In this document: piece after piece, positions 1 through 7,572 of the stretch | Numbering within the stretch: the stretch's first letter is position 1 | Layout: each line of letters begins with the position of its first letter | Assembly: GCA_905182565.1 (NCBI GenBank) | Contig: CAJJCB010000026.1 | Coordinates: 1-64,000 of the forward strand | From: Acidimicrobiaceae bacterium | GTDB taxonomy: Bacteria; Actinomycetota; Acidimicrobiia; Acidimicrobiales; Poriferisodalaceae | Length of the DNA stretch: 64,000 nt | Reading direction: 5' to 3' | The notes under the pieces: generated by a model | Databases searched by the model: none | Told to the model about the DNA's origin: nothing | The model's input: only the letters and a program-made list of their open reading frames with translations | Made by a program: the position numbers and the translations under genes

Positions 1-2471
1 GGGTCGGTAGCTGTGACTGCTTGAACAGTGACTTGGCTAGCTGGGACAGCTGGAGTGTCTGCTTCTCCTTTAGCAGCGGAACCCATATATAACCGGTCAT
101 CACCAGAACAAGCAGTTCCGGTTTCTGCTGAAGGCTCTTCGTTTTCATCAGACCAACGGAGCTTGCCATCTGATCCCCAGACGTAACGTTGTACTGAGGA
201 GTTGGCTGTCGGGAAGTTCACACTGGAAAGAGATGTCCAGTTTTTGTTAGCGAATTGATACCTCCAAAAACTTGTGTTGCCATCGTGGTCTATGTTCGTG
301 CCTACCCACAGCTGTGAGGCCCACACCCCATTTTGGCCGAGCGATCTGATGTAATTACCGATGTCGCCACCATGATTAGCTAAAGACGTTGGATCAATGC
401 AATACCAGCGCATTGCGGTGCCGTTGTTAGGATCAACGAGATAGTGCTCGCCCTTTTCCATATAGTTCGTCATCACGACTTCTGATGGGAACCCTTTAAG
501 AGTAAGGCCATCGACTGCGCCATTGACGTGATCAAACCCAGCTGTGACGCTGTGGTCATCGTCCCAAATCACAATATTTTTTTGCACAGAGATGACTCCG
601 TACATGTCATCTGAAGCAGCATCGTTCACTGTGGCGATAATCGCTCCGGTTTCGTAACCCTCAATCACGTTGTCTTGAACCGGAACAACAGTGAACGTTT
701 GAGCTGTGTTCCAGTTGCCGTTGGTGAACGTGGCTTGAGTGACCGTGTTGCTACCGGAGTCTTTGATGATGACATCAGTTCCGAGACTTGTGTTGACCGC
801 AGTGTGTCCATGGCCGCCGTCCCACGCGCCGATCGTAAAATCGAACACGACGTTAGATGCTGGTTGAGCACCCAACACGAGACTGAAGGTCCTATCAGTT
901 CCGTTTACGTCATAATCGACGTCCTTCTCATGACCAGAGTGACGGTTATCAGCTGCCTGGTACCCACCGGGAACTTCTGTCACTCCGGGGTCTTCGTGTG
1001 TGGCGATTGTAGAGTCTGCAGCATCCCCACGAAATTTGCCGTTCGCAGCCATAGTTACTGCAGGTGTGGAGCTAGACGAAACAATCATGGCGGTTGCCCA
1101 GTCCGAGTCACTACCACCGATTGAGGTTCCACCTAAGACGAGGTTGCCGTTGGCTGCTATCGCCACTGCGTAAGCTATGTCGTCGTGACCGTCGCCACTC
1201 CCACCGTTAGTGGCTTCAATATCTAGGGTCACTTTGCCGTCACCAGAGAAACTCGTGTCTAGTGCTCCTGCTGTGGTGTACCTGGCGACAGCGAAATCGT
1301 TATCGCCCCCGGCGTTAGTTTGGCCTACTACAACAATTTTACCGTCGGTTTCAATGACCAGGTCATGGGCCTTGTCGTTGCTGCCACCGAAATCGGTGAT
1401 AATTATTCCATCGCCACCACCAAAGGTGGAGTCCATTGTTCCGTTGGTGTTGAGTCGAGCCACTCCGAAGTCTTTGCTGTCGTTGTGACCAGCGACGACG
1501 ATTTTGCCGTTGGACTGCAGTTTCATTGCCTTCAATTTGTCCTTGTTACCTGCACCCAAATCAAAGGCGTGAAGGCCATCACTTGAGAAGCTGGTATCAA
1601 GAGTTCCGTTGGTGTTGAGCCGCACAACCGCAAAGTTTGAGGTTGCGTCATCAACGTTCTGTGGGCCTGCTGCGATGATTTTGCCGTCGGACTGTATTGC
1701 TAGCCGCTCAATTCTGCTGCTTCCGTTCATTGATCCGCACGCACTGGTAATACCGCACAAGCTCAGTTCCATCATCCCGGTGCTGTTACCACCAAAGCTT
1801 GTATCCAGGGTTCCGTTAGTGTTGATGCGGGCAAGAACCCATTGGTCTTTGTTGGAAGCGTTATCAACGAACCCACCGACAACGATCTTTCCATCGGACT
1901 GCATTACACCAGACGTGCAATAATCGTTTCGTGAGCCTGAGAAGGTGACAAATAGCTTACCGTCACCCGAGAAACTCGTATCTAGCACCCCATTGGTTTT
2001 GCGGATTACTGTGCAGTCGTAGTCATAGCTATGACTTGTAGTATTCCCAGCGCCGTTGGTTGTTGAAGTTCCTGCATAACCAACCATGACTTCTTTGCCG
2101 TCAGCATCAAGCATTGCATGTCGGATGACATCACTTCTCGGGCTCCAAAACAACGTTCCGCCCGTGTAGCCTCCCGCCCCGGCCCCGTTTGCTTGTTTCA
2201 GCTGCTGGATCCATGAGTATGCCCCGGTCTGCCCGTTATTGTTCCAGTAGCCGCTGAGTAGTACTGACCCATCAGGTTTTACGAGGACGTTTAGGATCCC
2301 ATCTTCGCCAGAGCTATTCATATCCGTCTTATCCATGCCATCGGTGTCCCAGCTGGTATCCAGGTCACCGTCAGCTGCAGAAGCAGGAGACGCTACAACT
2401 ATTGTCAACGCCGTAGAGGCAATCAATGTTGCTAAGAGGACGCGCAAAAATCGCGTAGCTAGGACTTTCAT
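1..2471 (-). CDS. secreted delta-60 repeat (beta-propeller-like) protein, 3' end cut by window
   Basis: The reading frame is open from the ATG at 2471 down to base 1 with no stop, so the C-terminus lies outside the window (over 820 residues seen). The first ~32 residues form a signal peptide: Lys/Arg start, hydrophobic core (LATLIASTALTIVVA) and an ASPASAA cleavage region. About six delta-60-type repeats follow, each with a 'G-x-LDTSFSGDGK' half and a 'QSDGKIVVGG' half, spanning roughly 2370-1120. After them come a Calx-beta-like stretch (VQDNVIEGYE, around 670) and a unique C-terminal part with Trp-rich segments near 500-200. The ATG overlaps the stop of the TetR gene (ATGA), so translation is probably coupled. 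The family predicts an exported surface or extracellular protein; its ligand is unknown. Signal peptide and repeats are clear, function is not. Confidence 0.85.
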   Translation of the reverse strand, partial: MKVLATRFLRVLLATLIASTALTIVVASPASAADGDLDTSWDTDGMDKTDMNSSGEDGILNVLVKPDGSVLLSGYWNNNGQTGAYSWIQQLKQANGAGAGGYTGGTLFWSPRSDVIRHAMLDADGKEVMVGYAGTSTTNGAGNTTSHSYDYDCTVIRKTNGVLDTSFSGDGKLFVTFSGSRNDYCTSGVMQSDGKIVVGGFVDNASNKDQWVLARINTNGTLDTSFGGNSTGMMELSLCGITSACGSMNGSSRIERLAIQSDGKIIAAGPQNVDDATSNFAVVRLNTNGTLDTSFSSDGLHAFDLGAGNKDKLKAMKLQSNGKIVVAGHNDSKDFGVARLNTNGTMDSTFGGGDGIIITDFGGSNDKAHDLVIETDGKIVVVGQTNAGGDNDFAVARYTTAGALDTSFSGDGKVTLDIEATNGGSGDGHDDIAYAVAIAANGNLVLGGTSIGGSDSDWATAMIVSSSSTPAVTMAANGKFRGDAADSTIATHEDPGVTEVPGGYQAADNRHSGHEKDVDYDVNGTDRTFSLVLGAQPASNVVFDFTIGAWDGGHGHTAVNTSLGTDVIIKDSGSNTVTQATFTNGNWNTAQTFTVVPVQDNVIEGYETGAIIATVNDAASDDMYGVISVQKNIVIWDDDHSVTAGFDHVNGAVDGLTLKGFPSEVVMTNYMEKGEHYLVDPNNGTAMRWYCIDPTSLANHGGDIGNYIRSLGQNGVWASQLWVGTNIDHDGNTSFWRYQFANKNWTSLSSVNFPTANSSVQRYVWGSDGKLRWSDENEEPSAETGTACSGDDRLYMGSAAKGEADTPAVPASQVTVQAVTATD

Positions 2472-3067
2472 CCTTCACTTCGCTTCGCTGCTGGTTTCTT
2501 CTTCGCTGCTGGTTTCTTCTTAGCGGCTGGTTCCTTCATTGTTACAGACCGTTCAGTTTCCGCAGCGAACTGCTCATCTGTGAAGAACCCGCACGCCCAC
2601 GAATACATGGCCCCACGGAAATAGGTGAGCGCTACGTTTACCTCAGGCAGCTCCACACCCCATTTTTTGAAAAGGGCTTCAGGCGCATTCCCATTAGTGG
2701 CTAAGCCCGCTGAGGGGACCCATTTACCATCTTTGGATTGGACGCTACCGTAGAGAATTATTTGTCGGTTGGGATCGGGATCGGAAGTTAAAACTGTGAC
2801 GGCTGCTCGGGCATAGGCAGCAGCTGGAGTGGCGGCGGCCTCTTCAGGGTGTGCCATCATTTCTTCTTTAATGGCTTCGACTATTCCTGCTGCAAGGTCC
2901 ACGATTACGACGTTTGGGGTCCTGTAATGGCGATATACCTGCGCCTTGCTTACCCCAGACTCGTCAATGATGGCTTGCATTGTCATGGCGTCAATCGACG
3001 TGGAACAAAGCACTTGTCGAGCCGCATTAAGAATTGCGGCACGGGTTCTCTTAGCATCCACCCTCAT
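2468..3067 (-). CDS. TetR/AcrR-family transcriptional regulator with Lys/Ala-rich tail
   Basis: A 199-residue protein with an N-terminal helix-turn-helix (TMQAIIDESGVSKAQVYRHY, about residues 28-47), the TetR DNA-binding signature, followed by a helical ligand-binding domain. The last ~25 residues are a Lys/Ala/Pro repeat (two AAKKKP units), a basic tail seen on some actinobacterial regulators that probably adds non-specific DNA binding. I chose the ATG at 3067; a GTG at 3076 would add three residues. The stop overlaps the start of the delta-60 protein by four bases, so the two form one transcript. Two copies of a 12-bp element containing a GAC-N4-GTC inverted repeat lie just upstream, at 3091 and 3150, and are good candidates for its operator. 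The effector is unknown. Confidence 0.88.
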   Translation of the reverse strand: MRVDAKRTRAAILNAARQVLCSTSIDAMTMQAIIDESGVSKAQVYRHYRTPNVVIVDLAAGIVEAIKEEMMAHPEEAAATPAAAYARAAVTVLTSDPDPNRQIILYGSVQSKDGKWVPSAGLATNGNAPEALFKKWGVELPEVNVALTYFRGAMYSWACGFFTDEQFAAETERSVTMKEPAAKKKPAAKKKPAAKRSEG

Positions 3068-3473
3068 ATAACCCACTCCACACGATGTAAGACTTTTGTC
3101 TCAGGTTGACATAATAACCATATAGTTGCGAAACCGGGCACCAACTTAGGACTTTTGTCTCGTTTCTTATTTTGGCAAGCTGTTTCTTGCGTACCGGCTT
3201 CCTCTTGACCTGTTTAGGATCTTCGAACATTTCTTTGGCTTTGGCTTTGTGTTCAATTACTTATTTTTTGCTTGGTTCTCAGTGTCGCTTCAATAAGGCG
3301 AAACGACAGCAGAGGAATTTCCCTTATTGCATGGAGGATTCTCCTGTAGTGAGATTTGTTACATAGCAGCGGTAACAGCTAATACAACTGCCTTATAACA
3401 TTGTGTAGTTGCCTTCTTAGTGGCTATCGTTTCCCCAGAGTTCGTTGTCCCCAAAAAATGAGGTTCTGGTTCC
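3068..3473. other. intergenic control region between TetR and acyl-CoA ligase genes
   Basis: About 400 bases without a convincing gene, separating the divergent TetR and acyl-CoA ligase genes. It holds two copies of the direct repeat GACTTTTGTCTC. On the minus strand 3172-3260 reads a Lys/Arg-rich peptide (including EMFEDPKQVKRKPVRKKQ) with no start codon, which may be a gene remnant. A plus-strand 64-codon frame at 3172-3366 has no family resemblance and I do not treat it as a gene. Confidence 0.5.
3091..3161. promoter_or_regulatory. pair of 12-bp repeats, putative TetR operator sites
   Basis: GACTTTTGTCTC occurs identically at 3091-3102 and 3150-3161. The first copy sits in AAGACTTTTGTCTCA and contains the inverted repeat AGAC-TTTT-GTCT; the second contains GAC-TTTT-GTC. 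Both lie just upstream of the TetR gene. TetR proteins usually bind short palindromes next to their own gene, so autoregulation, and perhaps control of the divergent acyl-CoA ligase, is inferred. Confidence 0.5.
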
Positions 3474-5048
3474 ATGTCGTCAATTTCTTCCATCGGAGAC
3501 ATAGCTCGAGTGCACGCCGCTAATAATGCGGACAAGGTTGCGCTGATCTATCAGGAACGCCAGTGGACCTACGGTCAGCTTGACAAGGAATCGAACAGAG
3601 TCGCTAATGCACTACTCGCAGCCGGCGTGAACCCTCAGGATCGCGTGGCTCATCTCGATAAGAACGGGCCCGAATATTTCACGTACCTCATAGGAGCCAG
3701 CAAAGTTAACGCTGTCAGCATGTCCGTCAACTGGAGGTTGGCTGCTCCAGAAATGGAGTACGTGCTGAACCATGCTGAAGCCAAAGTTCTCCTGATCGGC
3801 GAAGAGTTCTTGGGACATTTTGAACAAATGAATATCGAGTCTGTGACGACCGTGGTCGTTGTGGGCGATGGTGGCCAATACGTTTCTTACGACAGCTGGA
3901 TTGCTGGATCCGAGGAGACCGATCCCGAAATCGATGTCGGGTGGACCGATACCTGTTACCAGCTGTACACGTCGGGTACTACGGGCCTTCCCAAAGGGGT
4001 GGAATTAACAAACCGGAACTTTTTTTCGTTCCTCCCCGTTGCCAGCGAGGAATGGTATTTCGATTCTGACAGCATAAATCTCGTTGCCATGCCGCTTTTC
4101 CACATTGCGGGTAGCGGTTGGGGGGTGGTCGGACTTTTTAATGGGGGTACCAATGTTTTGCTTCGTGAGGCCGACCTGGTGGAGTTACTTCGACTTGTTG
4201 AGACTTACCAAGTCACCAATGCGTTGTTAGTGCCTGCAATTCTGCAGTTCCTGTTAATTACGCCAGAAGCACAGGAAACAGACTTTTCCAGTTTGCGATG
4301 CATGATTTACGGTGCATCGCCCATTACGGAAGAAGTTTTGTCAGCGAGCATGGAACTCATGGGATGCGACTTTGTAGGCGCATATGGCTTAACCGAGACC
4401 ACCGGTGGCGGAACCCTTTTGCGCGCCGAACATCATGATCCGGGCGGCCCTCGGGCACATTTGCTGCGGTCTGCTGGGCAGCCATGGGCTGATATTGAAC
4501 TCCGTATAGTTGACCCGGAAACATTTGTAGATCTCGGAGACGGCGAAGTCGGCGAAATATGGATCAAATCGGTGGTGACTCTAAAGAGTTATTGGAAAGA
4601 CGCTGACGCGACCGACGAGGCATACCCCGAAGGTAGAGACGCTGAAGGGCTCGGTTGGTTTCGGACAGGTGACGCTGGGTATATGTCCGAAGGATTCCTG
4701 TTCATTCATGATCGAGTGAAGGACATGATTATTTCCGGAGCTGAAAATATTTATCCCGCAGAAGTCGAAAACGCGTTGATGAGTCACAGTGATGTCGCTG
4801 ATGTAGCTGTCATTGGAGTCCCCGACGCTAAATGGGGTGAAACGGTTAAAGCGATTATCACCCCAGCTGAGGGGGCGGACCCCAGCGAAGCCGACCTCAT
4901 TGAACACTGTCGAGAACGCCTCGCTCACTACAAATGCCCGACCTCCGTGGATCGCTTATCAATGATTCCTCGGAATCCATCAGGAAAGATTCTCAAAACC
5001 GAGTTACGTAAGCCGTACTGGGAAGGTGAACAGCGGCGGGTTAACTAG
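3474..5048 (+). CDS. acyl-CoA synthetase (AMP-forming, fatty-acid/aryl-CoA ligase family)
   Basis: A 524-residue member of the ANL adenylate-forming superfamily, of usual length. Visible motifs are the P-loop-like A3 motif YTSGTTGLPKG (about residues 163-173), the A5-type YGLTETTGG, the A7/A8 motif GWFRTGDAGY (about 393-402) followed by the hinge DRVKDMIISGAENIYP, and the C-terminal catalytic lysine in NPSGKILK (about 500-507). It should activate a carboxylic acid with ATP to an acyl-AMP and then an acyl-CoA in the cytoplasm. The acid cannot be told from sequence. The SDR gene follows on the same strand after ~140 bases, so the pair may be co-transcribed in a lipid, steroid or aromatic side-chain degradation route. 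Confidence 0.92.
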   Translation: MSSISSIGDIARVHAANNADKVALIYQERQWTYGQLDKESNRVANALLAAGVNPQDRVAHLDKNGPEYFTYLIGASKVNAVSMSVNWRLAAPEMEYVLNHAEAKVLLIGEEFLGHFEQMNIESVTTVVVVGDGGQYVSYDSWIAGSEETDPEIDVGWTDTCYQLYTSGTTGLPKGVELTNRNFFSFLPVASEEWYFDSDSINLVAMPLFHIAGSGWGVVGLFNGGTNVLLREADLVELLRLVETYQVTNALLVPAILQFLLITPEAQETDFSSLRCMIYGASPITEEVLSASMELMGCDFVGAYGLTETTGGGTLLRAEHHDPGGPRAHLLRSAGQPWADIELRIVDPETFVDLGDGEVGEIWIKSVVTLKSYWKDADATDEAYPEGRDAEGLGWFRTGDAGYMSEGFLFIHDRVKDMIISGAENIYPAEVENALMSHSDVADVAVIGVPDAKWGETVKAIITPAEGADPSEADLIEHCRERLAHYKCPTSVDRLSMIPRNPSGKILKTELRKPYWEGEQRRVN

Positions 5049-5186
5049 TCAGGCGAAGCGAAGTCACACCGAAAACGCCATGAGAGTTCAGTTGGTATGA
5101 CATGGATTGACTTAGAAAGTCCTCGCCTCAAATTCACAACTAACATAGTGACAAGGCGAAACGTCGAATGTCGACCGGGGGAAAAA

Positions 5187-5945
5187 ATGACAGAGATAGG
5201 CAAGGAACTGTTGGGCAAGGTGGCTTTGATCACTGGTGGTGCCCGAACGAAGGGACAAGGCGCAGCCGAAGGTCGATTATTCGCCTCGCGGGGCGCCACT
5301 GTCATTCTCGCTGATGTAATTGACGAGGAAGGTGAACGTACTGCGGGAGAGATTGAGAGAGCAGAGTACGCTCATCTCGACGTGACATCCGAGCAAGAGT
5401 GGGATGACGTGGTGGCCGATGTGATTAGCCGGCATGGCCGACTCGACGTGCTTATCAACAATGCGGGAATAGCGCCGATGGGTCGGCTAGTTAACGCAAC
5501 CATCGATGACTGGAACTTGACGATTGCGGTCAACCAGACGGGTGTTTTTCTGGGCATGCGGGCTGCAGCTCGGGCCATGATTAAGGTTGACAATGGTGGA
5601 GCGATTGTCAACATAAGTTCGGTAGCGGGTATGGAGGGCCTATTCGGGTCGACTGCCTATGGGGCATCTAAATGGGCCGTGCGAGGGATGACGAAAATAG
5701 CATCCAAAGAGTTGGGCCGCCACGGGATCAGGGTGAATTCTGTCCACCCAGGCTTCATCGACACCGACATGTTGGCTCAAGGTAATTTCGATGACGAGCA
5801 AAAAGCCAAGATGGCTCGGTCGGCACCGGTTGGGCGTATTGGGGTGCCCGAGGACATTGCGAACATGGTCTTGTACCTAGTCACCGATGCTGCGGGGTTC
5901 GTGACCGGCCAGGAGTTCGTGGTCGACGGCGGATGGCACGGCTGA
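5187..5945 (+). CDS. short-chain dehydrogenase/reductase (SDR) with widened glycine loop
   Basis: A 252-residue classical SDR. I start at the ATG at 5187 because GGGGGAA lies just upstream and the family N-terminus follows; an ATG at 5097 would add 30 unrelated residues. Seen: the NAD(P)-binding glycine motif near residue 16, NNAG at about 91-94, the serine strand NISSVAG, and catalytic Tyr158/Lys162 in YGASK. The cofactor loop reads TGGARTKGQG, two residues longer than the usual TGxxxGxG and than the homologous SDR at 19277 (TGGARGQG). The terminal GQEFVVDGGWHG matches hydroxysteroid-dehydrogenase-like SDRs. Probably an NAD-dependent alcohol/ketone oxidoreductase; substrate unknown. The gene looks more GC-rich than its relative at 19277. 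Confidence 0.9.
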   Translation: MTEIGKELLGKVALITGGARTKGQGAAEGRLFASRGATVILADVIDEEGERTAGEIERAEYAHLDVTSEQEWDDVVADVISRHGRLDVLINNAGIAPMGRLVNATIDDWNLTIAVNQTGVFLGMRAAARAMIKVDNGGAIVNISSVAGMEGLFGSTAYGASKWAVRGMTKIASKELGRHGIRVNSVHPGFIDTDMLAQGNFDDEQKAKMARSAPVGRIGVPEDIANMVLYLVTDAAGFVTGQEFVVDGGWHG

Positions 5946-6299
5946 CATAATCAGCATCGCTGAAGGGGGTTATCGGAAATGTCAAAGGACCCATTTAGGT
6001 TTGTGAAATAAGCAGGCCCAGCCGGAGGGTTAGTTCTGTTCTTAATGTCTATTTCTTCATGGATTGAGTCCAACAGTCCAGCGGTAGATAACCCTCCTCC
6101 GAGCTACCGGGACGGCGATTTAGACTTTCTTAAGTAAAAATACGACCGGCAAATGAAAATTCGCAATAAAAAATATGAACAGACGGCACAAACAATTGAC
6201 ATAAATGAAAAAAAGGTCCAGAAAAGACTGATCCAACAGACCCTTACAACTGCAAAGAATGAAGAAGTACTCGACCCGATAGAGAATCAGGAGAAGGCT
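5946..6299. other. intergenic region with distant inverted repeat
   Basis: No convincing gene. A 9-base inverted repeat, GGAGGGTTA at 6024-6032 and TAACCCTCC at 6089-6097, brackets 56 bases and could fold in RNA. Two very short in-frame pieces (5979-6011 and 6045-6137) are separated by TAA and resemble no family. From about 6120 the sequence becomes AT-rich and is open in the frame of the next gene, but a strong ribosome-binding site at 6288-6296 argues that translation starts at 6300. Confidence 0.4.
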
Positions 6300-6692
6300 A
6301 TGCATCCTCGAGCTAACGAAATCATTAGTAATTGGTTTGAAGCAGCCGCAAAAAGCGACTGGGAACAATGGAAAACTTTTTTATCTAGCGACGCTGAAAT
6401 TATTCAACACATTGGAGCTGGGGTTAATTTTACACCAGACGAAATGCAGGAATGGGGAAAAGGTCTCACAGCCATAGGGATCTCGGTGCGCTACGAAAAT
6501 CAGCGTAGAACTGCATGCAACCATATAGTTGTCGAACAGCATCTTGTAGTGATGTCTAACGCCAGCCGTCAGGTCGTGTCCGCTGAAGCTTGCGTTCTCA
6601 TCACAATCTCAGATAATGGTTACATAACCAGAGCCGAAGAGTACCTAGACAGCAATGTATTTCTACCTCTATTCCTAGACAGTCCTTCTTAG
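6300..6692 (+). CDS. SnoaL-like / NTF2-fold protein
   Basis: A 130-residue protein read from the ATG at 6300, preceded by the strong site AGGAGAAGG at 6288-6296. An upstream in-frame ATG at 6153 would add 49 low-complexity residues and is less likely. The pattern NxISNWFEAAAKSDWEQWKTFLSSDAEI, then a central 'HIGAG-hydrophobic' segment and a beta-rich C-terminal half, fits the NTF2/SnoaL cone fold (ketosteroid isomerase or polyketide cyclase-like), whose usual length is 120-150. No catalytic residue can be assigned. It stands alone between the SDR and the AhpD-like selenoprotein gene. Confidence 0.6.
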   Translation: MHPRANEIISNWFEAAAKSDWEQWKTFLSSDAEIIQHIGAGVNFTPDEMQEWGKGLTAIGISVRYENQRRTACNHIVVEQHLVVMSNASRQVVSAEACVLITISDNGYITRAEEYLDSNVFLPLFLDSPS

Positions 6693-6700
6693 CGTCCTAC

Positions 6701-6856
6701 TCAGTTCACACATAGCGATACTGCCGCTCGCACACTACGAATGCCATCGTCGTACACCTCGATGTGGTGCTTATTGAGGCAGTAGGTGTGGTCGTGGTTA
6801 GCACTGGGATCACCAGAGGCGTGCACAGATACGTCGACCAGACACCGACTGTTCAT
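6701..6856 (-). CDS. possible 51-residue His/Cys-rich small protein
   Basis: An open frame from ATG (6856) to TGA (6701), 51 codons, on the strand opposite its neighbours. The peptide contains the cluster NHDHTYCLNKHH followed by IEVYDDGIRSVRAAVSLCV, giving closely spaced His and Cys residues that could bind a metal. I recognise no family and see only a weak GAAAG site upstream. It could instead be the 3' remnant of a lost gene. It lies in an otherwise empty ~300-base stretch. Confidence 0.28.
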   Translation of the reverse strand: MNSRCLVDVSVHASGDPSANHDHTYCLNKHHIEVYDDGIRSVRAAVSLCVN

Positions 6857-6974
6857 CTTTCAACGCACCAGCGTCTGAAGTGAAGCACTGTGCTAGTACT
6901 TGCTCCTCATTAGGTAAATGCGGTTCCGCCATGTCCCCGATCACTGCGAAATAGGAAATACCCGCAAATGTGAA

Positions 6975-6983
6975 TGCTATAAG
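6975..6983 (+). promoter_or_regulatory. extended -10 promoter (TGCTATAAG) giving a probable leaderless mRNA
   Basis: TGCTATAAG matches an extended -10 element (TGnTATAAT-like) and ends ten bases before the ATG at 6993. Transcription would start at or beside the start codon. No ribosome-binding site precedes 6993, which fits leaderless translation, common in actinobacteria. No good -35 is seen, as is usual with an extended -10. Confidence 0.45.
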
Positions 6984-6992
6984 ATGCTTGGT

Positions 6993-7547
6993 ATGGCGTG
7001 GATTGAGGTAGTCCCAGATGAAGAATGGTCCGATGATGCCGCGCTCGAGAGCCTTTACGGCCGAGTTGTTGATAAGAACCATGGTCGGGTCGATTACATC
7101 ATGTCGATCCATTCTCTTAACCCAAGAGCATTGGCAGCCCATAATGGCCTCTACGGGTCAGCTATGGCGGGCACCGCGAACTTACGAAAAGTTGAGCGAG
7201 AGTTAATTGCTCTGGTCGTGAGTCTCGAAAACGAATGTCATTACTGAATTGGTCATCACCGGCGTGGTCTGCGCCAACTACTCAAAGACGATTCCCTAGT
7301 TGTGGCCATAGAACAGGACTGGCGGTCTGCTCCACTCAACGAAAAAAGAAAAGCAATGCTGATTTACGCTACAAAGCTCACTCATACACCTTCAAAAATG
7401 ACCTCCAATGATGTTGAGCAGTTACGTGCGGTGGGATTCAGCGACCGAGACATCCTGGACATAGCCGAAGTCACTGCCTACTACGCCTACGCCAATCGGA
7501 TAGCCGACGGGCTAGGAGTCGAGCTGGAGCCCTGGTTTAACGATTAG
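6993..7547 (+). CDS. AhpD-like peroxidase-related selenoprotein (in-frame TGA = Sec85)
   Basis: Reading straight through a TGA at 7245-7247 gives one 184-residue protein of the AhpD/carboxymuconolactone-decarboxylase 'peroxidase-related' family. Before the TGA is RKVERELIALVVSLENECHY; after it, in the same frame and with no other stop, is IGHHRRGLRQLLKDDSLVV and then the family C-terminus (RSAPLNEKRKAMLIYA, FSDRDILDI, ANRIADGLGVE). The TGA sits exactly where the second Cys of the redox motif CxxC belongs (C82-H-Y-U85), followed by the conserved HH. A SECIS-like hairpin follows at 7261-7275. The enzyme should reduce hydroperoxides with a Cys/Sec pair. The VOC gene begins 25 bases downstream. 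I start at ATG 6993 (MAWIEVV, the family start); 6918 is an alternative. Pseudogenisation is less likely because frame and motif are intact. Confidence 0.85.
7261..7275 (+). promoter_or_regulatory. bacterial SECIS-like hairpin
   Basis: GGCGT-GGTCT-GCGCC folds into a 5-bp stem (closing pair U-G) with apical loop GGUCU. The loop begins after 18 bases following the in-frame TGA at 7245-7247. From memory, the E. coli fdhF SECIS, which recruits SelB, also has a GGUCU loop 18 nt after its UGA. Loop and spacing are read from sequence; SelB binding is inferred. Confidence 0.72.
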
Positions 7548-7572
7548 TCTGCTTTTATGATTTGGAGAAAAA

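Noticed and set aside
675-1923. Plus-strand frames over the delta-60 gene
   Set aside because: These are antisense shadows of the repetitive minus-strand gene; the minus strand shows a signal peptide and regular repeats.
3172-3366. 64-codon plus-strand frame
   Set aside because: No family resemblance or good ribosome site, in a spacer whose opposite strand shows a basic-tail-like peptide.
5979-6137. Small protein in two pieces split by TAA
   Set aside because: TAA is not recoded, the pieces match no family, and the region is better explained as a spacer with an inverted repeat.
6153-6299. 49-residue N-terminal extension of the SnoaL-like gene
   Set aside because: Low-complexity Lys/Gln/Thr-rich sequence from AT-rich DNA, while a strong ribosome site directly precedes the ATG at 6300.
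6918-7547. Two separate adjacent genes, or a pseudogene broken by nonsense mutation
   Set aside because: The break is a single TGA, in frame, at the redox Cys position, with an fdhF-like SECIS hairpin after it. A random nonsense mutation or frameshift would not combine these.
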